Shown piece after piece: positions 42,728 through 52,803 of a DNA stretch of 64,000 bases (within the stretch, counting starts at the first letter, position 1; each line of letters begins with the position of its first letter). The notes beneath the pieces were generated by a model. That model worked only from the letters and a program-made list of their open reading frames with translations. It ran no database searches and was not told the origin of the DNA. Location: NCBI RefSeq assembly GCF_900637955.1, contig NZ_LR134476.1, positions 620,001-684,000 on the forward strand. Reading direction: 5' to 3'. The stretch is from Trueperella bialowiezensis. GTDB taxonomy: Bacteria > Actinomycetota > Actinomycetes > Actinomycetales > Actinomycetaceae. A program made the position numbers and the translations under genes.

Positions 42728-44665
42728 ATGAAAGATACACCGGCCATGAAACGTATCATCCTGACTATCGTTACATCACTCGCACTAGTCTTCGGACTGC
42801 TTGTTCCAGCACATGCAAGCACAATCAAGCAAGGCTATTCGATGTCACTGCTGGCCCGTCAAGAAGGCACAAACCACCTCTATTCCTACGGCGGTGGCCG
42901 CTCAGAACTTTTTGCACGCGGGCGTCACATGGGCAACGGCTGGGGCGGATTCGACTACGGATTCCAGATCGACTCACTATCGGGCGGCACGTACGGCGAT
43001 GTGATCGTCCGCTCCCCTGACGGGTTACTACGCATCTACCATTCCACCGGGTCTGCTCTGTATGGCGGTTACCAGATCGGCAAAGGGTGGCACTCCATGA
43101 CAGCGATGGTGCCGGTTTCCGACTGGGACGGCGATGGCAGGCCAGACATCTTGGCTCGCACATCTGACGGACGGCTCCTGCTCTATCCCACGCGCGGCGC
43201 CGGATCATGGGGCACGGTTCGCCAAATCGGGCAGCGGTGGAACGGGATGGACATCATCCTCTCTCCCGGAGACCTCACCAGCGATCGTCATGCTGACGTT
43301 ATTGCCCGCGAAAAAGATACCGGACTCCTCTACCTGTATCCAGGCAACGGCCGCGGCGGATTCTTGCCACCGCAAAAGATTGGCTACGGCTGGACTGACT
43401 TCGTCAATATTGCCTCTTTCGGAGACATGAATGGTGACGGTATCCCCGACATCATCGGACAGCACAACAACGGCCGCCTTTACCTTTATCCCGGAATGGG
43501 AAATGGCTACTTCCGGTCCGCACGGCAAATCGGCCACGGCTGGCAGAACATGACCCTGCCTGGGCCATGGGAGGTGACGGCCAAAGCAGGCCCGCCTGCT
43601 CCACGTCCGCGCCCGAAGCCTGCTCCGCGCCCGAAATTGCGTCAACCGTTCGTTTACGGCACGCTGCGAACCGGCGACATCGGCTATCACATGGTTAAAG
43701 GACGCACAGTCTCTGAACGCTACGCCACCGTTCCCGGCTACCAACTGTGGGTAACCCACAGCGGTAAATGGCCGTGGGCGGTCAAGGGAGCGGCCTCACG
43801 CCCACTTCTTGGGCAGGTTATGGAGTTCCCTGCGAGCACCTTGGACGCGAATCTCCGCCGCCTCGACGTCTACGAAGGCTACTATCCAGATCGCCCACGT
43901 AACAGCATGCGATACTGGCGTGCACCAGCCACCACCTCGGATGGGGCGCCCGTGTGGATCTACCAGACCACGGATCGGCAAGCCCGATGGGTTACGCGAA
44001 ACGGGTACCTGGTACATACCGGCGATTGGTTTGCTCAGGGCAGGTCGGGATTCCGCTCCACGCCAAAGCTCGGCGCTGCAAGCATTGCCACCGACATTCC
44101 CGTCACGGTCACGCAGGCTACGCCAAGCGTTGGCTGCACGTCCGATCTTGGAACCCTTACAGACGGCGACTTCCTCGAGGTGGACTTCACCGTCACAGCC
44201 CCCGATTCCACGGAGGAAGGATACGTGTCCGTTCCAGCCGAAAGCTTCGTGGCAATCGATTCGCGTGGCTTCCCTGTCAACACGTTCGATGAGGATGCTA
44301 AATTCTGTTCAGCTCGCGAAGATGATTCACTGATCTCGTTCGTTGACGACGGCACCACGGCATCCGGCACGCTCACCCTGTCTGGGCGTATCGCACAGCT
44401 GTACTGGATCGACGATTCCGGCACTGCACACCTGATCTGGGCAAATAACCTACCCACACCGAGCCCGGCGCCTGCGACCACGGAACCTGCAGACGATCCC
44501 ACTCCGCTGGAAAGCTCAGAGCCGTTGGAGCCGATCGCAGAGCCTACTGACGCCCCTGCAAGCGCCACACCTGACGGATCGGCAAACGCTCCGGACGAAC
44601 CGGCTATCCCAAGCCCGTCAGCTGGGCCTCAACCGCCAGAACGTGTAGCGACACGAGAGGAGTAG
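42728..44665 (+). CDS. Secreted FG-GAP-like propeller fused to gamma-glutamylcyclotransferase-like domain
   Basis: 645 residues. A signal peptide (residues 1-30, cut after AHA) is followed by FG-GAP/VCBS-like repeats about 50 residues apart: GTYGD (about 87-91), DWDGDGRPD (132-140), DLTSDRHAD (182-190), DMNGDGIPD (233-241), each followed by an R/Q-x-x-x-G-x-L-x-x-YP strand. A Pro-rich linker (288-306) leads to an AIG2/GGCT-like domain with substrate loop YGTLR (310-314) and candidate catalytic Glu383 in LDVYEG. A beta-sandwich-like region and a Pro/Thr/Ser-rich tail end the protein; there is no LPXTG anchor. It may act on gamma-glutamyl bonds in the wall or medium, but this is inference. ATG 42746 is an alternative start. 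Confidence 0.8.
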   Translation: MKDTPAMKRIILTIVTSLALVFGLLVPAHASTIKQGYSMSLLARQEGTNHLYSYGGGRSELFARGRHMGNGWGGFDYGFQIDSLSGGTYGDVIVRSPDGLLRIYHSTGSALYGGYQIGKGWHSMTAMVPVSDWDGDGRPDILARTSDGRLLLYPTRGAGSWGTVRQIGQRWNGMDIILSPGDLTSDRHADVIAREKDTGLLYLYPGNGRGGFLPPQKIGYGWTDFVNIASFGDMNGDGIPDIIGQHNNGRLYLYPGMGNGYFRSARQIGHGWQNMTLPGPWEVTAKAGPPAPRPRPKPAPRPKLRQPFVYGTLRTGDIGYHMVKGRTVSERYATVPGYQLWVTHSGKWPWAVKGAASRPLLGQVMEFPASTLDANLRRLDVYEGYYPDRPRNSMRYWRAPATTSDGAPVWIYQTTDRQARWVTRNGYLVHTGDWFAQGRSGFRSTPKLGAASIATDIPVTVTQATPSVGCTSDLGTLTDGDFLEVDFTVTAPDSTEEGYVSVPAESFVAIDSRGFPVNTFDEDAKFCSAREDDSLISFVDDGTTASGTLTLSGRIAQLYWIDDSGTAHLIWANNLPTPSPAPATTEPADDPTPLESSEPLEPIAEPTDAPASATPDGSANAPDEPAIPSPSAGPQPPERVATREE

Positions 44666-44700
44666 CGGAACGCATCTCCGCGTAGAACTGCTACTACAGC

Positions 44701-44739
44701 AATAAGGTCGGGTTCGACGCTGTCGAACCCGACCTTATT
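44701..44739. terminator. Bidirectional hairpin terminator
   Basis: Perfect 18-bp stem (AATAAGGTCGGGTTCGAC, loop GCT, and its complement) between the convergent stops at 44665 and 44759. The A/T-rich base of the stem gives a short U-run on both strands, so it should stop transcription in both directions. Confidence 0.9.
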
Positions 44740-44758
44740 CGTACAGGAAGCGAGAACG

Positions 44759-45745
44759 TCAGAACGTGACTGCTCGGCCGTCGTCAGCAGCCGAATCGAG
44801 CATGCCCTGCACAACCTTCATCGTCTTGAGAGCCTCACGCATAGTTACGTGATCGCTACCCTTACCGAGGATCGCGTCACGGAAATTCTCGTGCTCAACA
44901 GCCAGCGGCTCACGCTTCTCAAACGCGTACCGGATCACCTGGCCCTCCGAAACTCCCCGGAACGCGCGTAGCTGATCCCAACCCAGTGGCAACGAGCCGT
45001 TCTCGTAGAACGTCAGATCACCCATCGCGGTGTCAGCAACAAGAGCGCCATGCTCACCGAGCACTACGGTCTGGCGTTCCTTGTACGGAGTCAGCCAGTT
45101 CACCAGATGGTTGACGAGCACGCCGTTCTTCAGCTTGCCAGAGGCAGTCACCAGATCCTCGTATTCCCGATCAGCGCGGTAGGCGGTCTGCGCGGAAATC
45201 GCCGCATAATCAGAACCTGCCACCCACGCTGTGAGATCAACATCATGAGTAGCCAAATCCTTGACCACACCCACGTCCGCAATACGCGCAGGGAACGGGG
45301 ACTGCCGCCGTGTCGTCACCTGGTAGACCTTGCCGAGCTGGCCGTCAGCCAAGCGGCGGCGCATCTCGAGCAGTGCCGGGTTGCAGCGCTCCACGTATCC
45401 GACGGCGCCAATCAAGCCCGCCGATTCGAACGCCTCAACCAGTTGCTCGCCCTCCTCAATCGTGGAGGCCAGCGGCTTTTCCACCATCGTATGCACGCCG
45501 GCTTCAGCCAGTTTGAGCGCCACTTCAGCATGTTGGCCGGTAGGCACGGCCACCATGGCGGCGTCAATCCCCGCGTCGATCAGCGCCTCGACGTCGTTGA
45601 GCACCTCGAGATCGCCAGCCACCCCGAACTTGTCACCATAGGGATCGGCGACGGCGACGAGCTCGGCACCCTCCAGCGCCCGAATGTTGCGCGCGTGGTG
45701 GCGCCCCATCGAGCCTAGGCCAATGAGTCCGTAGCGGATAGTCAT
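44759..45745 (-). CDS. Gfo/Idh/MocA-family sugar dehydrogenase (WbpB-like)
   Basis: 328 residues. N-terminal NAD-binding GLIGLGSMGRHHARN, the family motif MVEKPLA with the catalytic-type Lys, and KDLATHDVD with conserved His/Asp. Directly downstream of an aminotransferase (WbpE-like) and acetyltransferase (WbpD-like), it fits the 3-dehydrogenase WbpB, which oxidises C3 of UDP-GlcNAc-uronate before transamination. Identification by context is stronger than by sequence, as the family is broad. The ATG shares one base with the upstream stop (TAATG). Confidence 0.82.
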   Translation of the reverse strand: MTIRYGLIGLGSMGRHHARNIRALEGAELVAVADPYGDKFGVAGDLEVLNDVEALIDAGIDAAMVAVPTGQHAEVALKLAEAGVHTMVEKPLASTIEEGEQLVEAFESAGLIGAVGYVERCNPALLEMRRRLADGQLGKVYQVTTRRQSPFPARIADVGVVKDLATHDVDLTAWVAGSDYAAISAQTAYRADREYEDLVTASGKLKNGVLVNHLVNWLTPYKERQTVVLGEHGALVADTAMGDLTFYENGSLPLGWDQLRAFRGVSEGQVIRYAFEKREPLAVEHENFRDAILGKGSDHVTMREALKTMKVVQGMLDSAADDGRAVTF

Positions 45746-46842
45746 TACGCACCTGCCTTCGCAACCGCGTTGACAGCTTCCACAATCCGATCCAAATCCT
45801 CCTGGCTAAGCGAGGGGTGAACCGGCAGAGAAATAACTTCTTGCGCGGCACGTTCGGTTTCCGGCAGGTCCAGACCCGGCGCGTACGGAGCCAGCGACGG
45901 CAGGCGGTGGTTCGGGATTGGATAGTAAACTCCGCAGCCCACCTTGTACTCTTCGCGCAGCGCGTTCGCGAAACCATCGCGGTCATCGCTCACGCGGATC
46001 GTGTACTGGTGGTACACGTGTACCGCACCATCAGCGACGGGCGGGGTCACAACGCCGGTGAGGTTCTCATTCAAGAACTTGGCGTTCGCCTGGCGGGTGG
46101 CCGTCCAGTCAGCAAGCTTGGTCAATTGCACGCGGCCAATCGCAGCGTGAATGTTCGTCATCCGGTTGTTCAGGCCCACGAGCTCGTTCTGGTACTGAAC
46201 CTCCATGCCCTGGTTACGCAGCAGACGCGAGCGGCGTGCAACCTCGGCATCCGGGGTGGAGATCATGCCGCCCTCACCGGAGGTCATGTTCTTCGTCGGG
46301 TACAACGAGAACGCAGCAAACGTGCCAAACGTACCGACCATCTGGCCGTCCAGGGACGAGCCGTGTGCCTGGGCGGCATCTTCGAAGATCATCAGATCGT
46401 GCTCGTCGGCAATCTTGCGCAGCTCAGCCATGTTAGCTGGGTGGCCGTACAGGTGAACGGGCATGATCGCCTTTGTCTTATCCGTGATCGACGCACGCAC
46501 CGAATCCGGGTCAAGGCAGAAGTAGTCGGGCTCAATGTCTGCAAACACCGGGGTTGCACCAGTCAGCGCCACCGAATTACCGGTTGCCGCGAAGGTGAAC
46601 GACGGCACGATCACCTCGTCGCCGGCACCAATGCCGGAGGCCAGCAGACCGATGTGCAGCGCGGACGTTCCGGAGTTAACCGCAACAACCTGTGCGCCCG
46701 GGGTGAGCTGCTTGGAAAACTCTTCCTCGAATGAGGCAACTTCAGCGCCTTGGGCGAGCATGCCCGAGGCTAGGACGGCGTCAACCGCCTTGCGTTCCTC
46801 GTCGCCCACAATTGGCTTAGCAGCCGGGATCATCTCAACCAT
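45745..46842 (-). CDS. DegT/DnrJ/EryC1-family PLP aminotransferase (WbpE-like)
   Basis: 365 residues. The PLP Lys is Lys184 in SLYPTKNMTSGEGG, with Asp155 in FEDAAQAHG holding the pyridine nitrogen and VNSGTSALH the phosphate loop. It transfers an amino group to a keto-sugar nucleotide. Beside WbpB- and WbpD-like genes the expected product is UDP-3-amino-2-acetamido-glucuronate. Overlaps neighbours on both sides by one base (TAATG), indicating a coupled operon. Confidence 0.9.
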   Translation of the reverse strand: MVEMIPAAKPIVGDEERKAVDAVLASGMLAQGAEVASFEEEFSKQLTPGAQVVAVNSGTSALHIGLLASGIGAGDEVIVPSFTFAATGNSVALTGATPVFADIEPDYFCLDPDSVRASITDKTKAIMPVHLYGHPANMAELRKIADEHDLMIFEDAAQAHGSSLDGQMVGTFGTFAAFSLYPTKNMTSGEGGMISTPDAEVARRSRLLRNQGMEVQYQNELVGLNNRMTNIHAAIGRVQLTKLADWTATRQANAKFLNENLTGVVTPPVADGAVHVYHQYTIRVSDDRDGFANALREEYKVGCGVYYPIPNHRLPSLAPYAPGLDLPETERAAQEVISLPVHPSLSQEDLDRIVEAVNAVAKAGA

Positions 46843-47444
46843 TACTTAGCAACCTTTCGAATTGTGTTGTCGAATTTTTCATACACATCGCCTGTTTGAG
46901 GGCAACGCAGCGTTCCGTTTTCTTGTTCTTCGAGTTTGACGCCGGCATGGCCAACCCAGCCAATCTGCTTGGCTGGCACGCCTGCAACGAGTGCGTGAGC
47001 CGGCACATCCTTAGTAACCACAGCACCAGCAGCAACCAGAGCCCACGCCCCAATCGTCACGGGAGCCACGCACACCGAGCGCGCACCAATCGCCGCGCCC
47101 GTCTCAATCGTGACCCCCACTTGCTCCCAGTCGGAAGCCGACTTCAGCGTGCCATCCGGGTTAATCGCACGCGGATAGTGATCGTTGGTGAGCACCACGG
47201 CCGGGCCGATGAACACGCCGTCCGCTAACTTCGCCGGCTCATAGACCAGTGCATAGTTTTGGATCTTGCAGTTATCACCAACCTCAACGCCGGTGCCGAT
47301 ATAGGCTCCGCGCCCGACCACGCAGTTGTGACCAAGCACCGCATCTTCGCGGACTTGAGCGAGGTGCCACACACTGGAGCCTTCCCCGATCTGAGCCTGT
47401 TGCGATACGTCTGCTGATGGGGCGATCCGTGGACCAGTTGTCAT
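46842..47444 (-). CDS. Left-handed beta-helix acyltransferase (WbpD-like)
   Basis: 200 residues of hexapeptide repeats (CVVGRGAYIGTGVEVGDNCKIQ, then VFIGPAVVLTNDHYPRAINPDG and AIGARSVCVAPVTIGAWALVAAGAVVTKDVP). The TNDHYPRA loop and overall length match WbpD/WlbB-type N-acetyltransferases, which acetylate the C3 amino group of UDP-GlcNAc3N-uronate. First gene of the three-gene operon; ATG has AGGAGA 5 nt upstream. Together with the dehydrogenase at 30691-31992 the pathway lacks only a possible C2 epimerase (WbpI). Confidence 0.88.
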   Translation of the reverse strand: MTTGPRIAPSADVSQQAQIGEGSSVWHLAQVREDAVLGHNCVVGRGAYIGTGVEVGDNCKIQNYALVYEPAKLADGVFIGPAVVLTNDHYPRAINPDGTLKSASDWEQVGVTIETGAAIGARSVCVAPVTIGAWALVAAGAVVTKDVPAHALVAGVPAKQIGWVGHAGVKLEEQENGTLRCPQTGDVYEKFDNTIRKVAK

Positions 47445-47496
47445 CCATCTCTCCTAGAGTGTTGAGGCCTCAAAAAGCGGTGTAAACCTTATGTAA

Positions 47497-47502
47497 TAAT
47501 AT
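47497..47502 (+). promoter_or_regulatory. Leaderless -10 box (TAATAT) for polyprenyl-P glycosyltransferase operon
   Basis: TAATAT lies 5 nt before ATG 47508 in an A/T-rich stretch, with no ribosome site. A perfect palindrome TGAGGCCTCA (47463-47472) lies about 25 bp upstream, between the divergent wbpD-like gene and this one, and could be an operator for both. Confidence 0.5.
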
Positions 47503-47507
47503 AACCT

Positions 47508-48215
47508 ATGCAAGCCGGTGCTTTTCACAACCTTTCGCGGGTGAGTTGGCTCGTCGTGCCACTCTATAACGAAGCCACGGTGATCTCTGACGTGATCACG
47601 AATGCGAAAAGAACTTTCCCCAATATCGTGTGCGTGAATGACGGTTCGCACGACGACGGGGCTGAGCTTGCGCGATCTGCCGGCGCGATCGTCGTCGACC
47701 ATCCCATTAACCTTGGCCAAGGTGCCGCCCTACAGACGGGAATTACCTGGGCACTCACGTACACGGATGCCAAATACCTCGTCACGTTCGACGCCGATGG
47801 GCAGCATCGCACGACCGACGCGATGCGAATGATTGAACGCGCCGAAGCAGAAGACCTGTCTTTCGTCCTCGGCTCCCGTTTCCTTGGTGAATCCCACCAA
47901 GCTGGCTGGTTGAAGAAGCTCGTGCTGTCCACCGCCGCGAAAGTTACCCGGCTACGCACCGGCATGAACCTCACCGACGCTCACAACGGCCTGCGCGTAC
48001 TACGGCGCGACGCCGCAGCACGGCTCGATCTCACCATGCACCGCATGGCCCACGCCTCCCAAATCATCAACCAGCTCGCCTCCATGAACCTGCGCTGGGC
48101 TGAAGAATCTGTGACCATTGATTACACTGACTATTCCCGATCTAAAGGGCAAAGCCTGTTGAACGGGGTCAACATTATGACCGACATGATATTCGCACCG
48201 AGCGAGAGCCGATAA
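47508..48215 (+). CDS. Family 2 glycosyltransferase, polyprenyl-phosphate (DPM1) type
   Basis: 235 residues: WLVVPLYNEATVISDVITNA, acidic sites VCVNDGSHDDG and VTFDADGQH, GSRFLG and DAHNGLRVLRRDAA. These match dolichol-phosphate mannosyltransferase-like enzymes that load a sugar onto a polyprenyl phosphate. There is no membrane domain. Two bases downstream lies a DUF2304 membrane protein, a pairing seen repeatedly in bacterial glycan loci, followed by rmlB. The activated lipid-sugar could serve the GT-C-like proteins in this locus. Start ATG 47508 lacks a ribosome site but follows a -10 box. Confidence 0.87.
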   Translation: MQAGAFHNLSRVSWLVVPLYNEATVISDVITNAKRTFPNIVCVNDGSHDDGAELARSAGAIVVDHPINLGQGAALQTGITWALTYTDAKYLVTFDADGQHRTTDAMRMIERAEAEDLSFVLGSRFLGESHQAGWLKKLVLSTAAKVTRLRTGMNLTDAHNGLRVLRRDAAARLDLTMHRMAHASQIINQLASMNLRWAEESVTIDYTDYSRSKGQSLLNGVNIMTDMIFAPSESR

Positions 48216-48217
48216 GT

Positions 48218-50549
<2,332 letters not shown>

Positions 50550-50579
50550 GACGTACCGGTTAGTCCCCAAGCGTGGTGG

Positions 50580-51440
50580 TCAGCGCTGGGGTCTGTTCGC
50601 GCGCGAGCCAGCAATCTGAATGGCCAGCCGGGCTTTCAAACCGGCTTTTAATACGAGCCGCACGGGCGCATAACACGGACCCGAATAGACCCGCGCCAAA
50701 TATTTATATGCAGATTCGTGATGGGCGCGCAGCATGGGCGCAGGCCGGTCACGCCAAGACGCACCCTGGTCGTGGGTGATGAGCGCGTCGTGGACGAACA
50801 CTCGCTCCCGCCCGGCGCGTTCCATCGCCTCCCCCAGCATCGTGTCTTCAAAAAACATGAAGAACTCGCGGTCAAAACCGCCCACCGCGAAAAAGTCCTG
50901 CGCCCTGACCAGCAGGCATGATCCGGACAGCCAGTCTGCGGTATGGGTAGTGTTGGCATCTCCCACCGCCCGATATTTTGCCGACCACGGGTTGTCCGGC
51001 CACACGTTGGCAAACAGTGCGTGCCCCGTACCCGCTACCAGGCGCGGGAACCTGCGGGCAGAAGGATAAACGGCCCCCTGCGGAGTCAAAATCTTCGGGC
51101 CAAATACGCCCGCTTGTGGGTAGTGGTCAGCGACCTCGAGCAGCCGCTGCACGCAACCCGGGTGGAATGTCACGTCCGGATTGACGAAAAGCAGCCATTC
51201 GCCGTCGTGCCCGCGTGCCCCCAAGTTGTTGCCGCCACCGTAGCCGAGGTTTGCTCCGGCATCGATAATCCGGGCCCGATCGGACAGTTCGTCGAGCACG
51301 TGCGCGCTATCGCCGTTATTGACGACGACGAGCTCCCAACTCACCTTCGAATCTGCAAAAGCTGCAGGTAGGGAGTCGGCCATCTGCTCGATCTCTTGGC
51401 CGGGGTTGAACGCGACGGTCACCACGCGGACGTCGACCAC
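50580..51440 (-). CDS. wbbL: Family 2 glycosyltransferase, WbbL-like rhamnosyltransferase
   Basis: 286 residues. VRVVTVAFNPGQEIEQMADSLPAAF, then GANLGYGGGNNLGA, metal site LFVNPDVTFHPGCV and GGFDREFFMFFEDTMLGEAMERAG are the hallmarks of WbbL, which adds the first L-rhamnose to GlcNAc-diphospho-polyprenol in actinobacterial wall-linker synthesis. GTG 51440 is chosen because GGGAGG lies 5 nt upstream; the frame extends to 51497. The neighbouring LCP genes fit a wall-polymer linker role. Symbol assigned by similarity and context. Confidence 0.8.
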   Translation of the reverse strand: MVDVRVVTVAFNPGQEIEQMADSLPAAFADSKVSWELVVVNNGDSAHVLDELSDRARIIDAGANLGYGGGNNLGARGHDGEWLLFVNPDVTFHPGCVQRLLEVADHYPQAGVFGPKILTPQGAVYPSARRFPRLVAGTGHALFANVWPDNPWSAKYRAVGDANTTHTADWLSGSCLLVRAQDFFAVGGFDREFFMFFEDTMLGEAMERAGRERVFVHDALITHDQGASWRDRPAPMLRAHHESAYKYLARVYSGPCYAPVRLVLKAGLKARLAIQIAGSRANRPQR

Positions 51441-51602
51441 ATGCACCTCCCTGCAACTAATGGGATCTATTTTCCCACACGGCTGATCTTTCCACACGCC
51501 ACCTAGTCGAGCGAACGTGACTCGCGCACAATCTACCCGCTTAGCCCCGCCTTATGCGGTATATCCCACCGCGTAATGACTCCATCACACAAAAGAGCCG
51601 GT

Positions 51603-51608
51603 TATGAT
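51603..51608 (+). promoter_or_regulatory. Leaderless -10 box (TATGAT) for LCP gene
   Basis: TATGAT followed by 7 nt and ATG 51616. The 160 bp between the divergent wbbL-like gene and this point show two short TTTCCACAC / TTTTCCCACAC direct repeats (about 51471-51497) of unknown meaning. Confidence 0.5.
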
Positions 51609-51615
51609 CTTAGGC

Positions 51616-52803
51616 ATGGACGTCGCAACGCCGCCAGAGCGCAGGTCGCCTGCTCATCGGAAACGCCCGCCAGTATGGGGCGCGGTTTTGCGCATCCTTA
51701 TCCTCGCACTCATCGGAGCGTTAGTCACCGGCGCGAGTGCGGCAGCCATGATGTATCACAATATTTCTACGAACCTGGTACGTCACGACATCAGCGACTT
51801 CGTCCCGGCCGGCGAACGGCCGACCACACCGCCCCCAGTCGATGGGGCGCGCGGCAGGCCGATCAACATTCTCGTCATGGGCTCCGATGCGCGTACAGGA
51901 GCCTCCGATATTGACGGCTCGGGCGCGGCAGGTGAAGTCACCGGCATGCGCTCCGACACCACGATGCTCGTACACATCAGTGCAGATCGGCGGCGCGCCG
52001 ACGTCGTCTCCATCCCCCGCGACACCCTCGTAGATATCCCCTCGTGCGTCCTCCCCGACGGCACGCGCACCCGCGCTCAATACGAGGCCATGTTCAATTC
52101 GGCGTTCGAGATCGGTGGGCGTACCGGCGACGTCGGAGCTGCAGCCAGCTGCACGGTCCGCACCGTCGAAGAGCTCACTAACATTTACATTGACGGGTTC
52201 GTTGTGGTCGACTTTGCGTCTTTCCAAGACGTTGTCAACACGCTCGGCGGAGTGGACGTGTGTCTATCCGAACCCGTTAGCGATTCCTATGCTGGCCTTG
52301 AGCTCGACGCCGGATGCCAAACCCTCAACGGGGAGCAGGCCCTCGGCCTAGCACGGGCCCGCAAGTCTCTAGGTGACGGCTCGGACATCAGCCGCATCAA
52401 CCGTCAACAACAGATCGTTGGCGCGATCGTCACCAAAGCGCTGTCGCTCAACCTTGTTGGCGACCTGCCCGCTTTGTACGGCATGGTGGAAAGCCTCAGT
52501 GCACACGTCGAAACGTCCACAAGCCTCGGTTCAATCTCCGAGTTGGCAGGCCTGGCGTACTCGCTACGCAATATCTCCCTCGACGACATCACGATGGTGA
52601 CCATGCCCTTCGAGCCTGCTGGCCACCGTGTCGTGCCCGCATATGCGGCCGGCGAGGTGTGGGAAGCGATCATCCACGACCAACCACTTCCTGATATTCA
52701 GACCCAAAATTCTGCGCAGAGCCCTATCCTAGAGGGGACGAAAACCGAAATTGAGCAGTTCCAATCCGCTGTGGGAGGCGGAGTGCGTCTGGAGGATTCA
52801 TGA
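51616..52803 (+). CDS. LytR-CpsA-Psr (LCP) family ligase 1
   Basis: 395 residues. A membrane helix (about residues 23-45) anchors an extracytoplasmic LCP domain: INILVMGSDAR, MRSDTTMLVHISADRRRADVVSIPRDTLVDIP with the lipid-phosphate binding Arg/Asp residues, LGGVDVCL and ARARKSLGDGSDISRINRQQQIV. LCP enzymes move polymers from polyprenyl-pyrophosphate onto peptidoglycan. The pair of LCP genes beside the wbbL-like gene suggests attachment of the rhamnose-containing glycan of this locus. ATG 51604 is in frame; ATG 51616 is preferred because of the TATGAT box. Overlaps the next gene by ATGA. Confidence 0.92.
   Translation: MDVATPPERRSPAHRKRPPVWGAVLRILILALIGALVTGASAAAMMYHNISTNLVRHDISDFVPAGERPTTPPPVDGARGRPINILVMGSDARTGASDIDGSGAAGEVTGMRSDTTMLVHISADRRRADVVSIPRDTLVDIPSCVLPDGTRTRAQYEAMFNSAFEIGGRTGDVGAAASCTVRTVEELTNIYIDGFVVVDFASFQDVVNTLGGVDVCLSEPVSDSYAGLELDAGCQTLNGEQALGLARARKSLGDGSDISRINRQQQIVGAIVTKALSLNLVGDLPALYGMVESLSAHVETSTSLGSISELAGLAYSLRNISLDDITMVTMPFEPAGHRVVPAYAAGEVWEAIIHDQPLPDIQTQNSAQSPILEGTKTEIEQFQSAVGGGVRLEDS

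Noticed and set aside
45817-46734. Plus-strand open frame of 305 codons over the aminotransferase gene
   Set aside because: Antisense shadow; the opposite frame carries all PLP-enzyme motifs.
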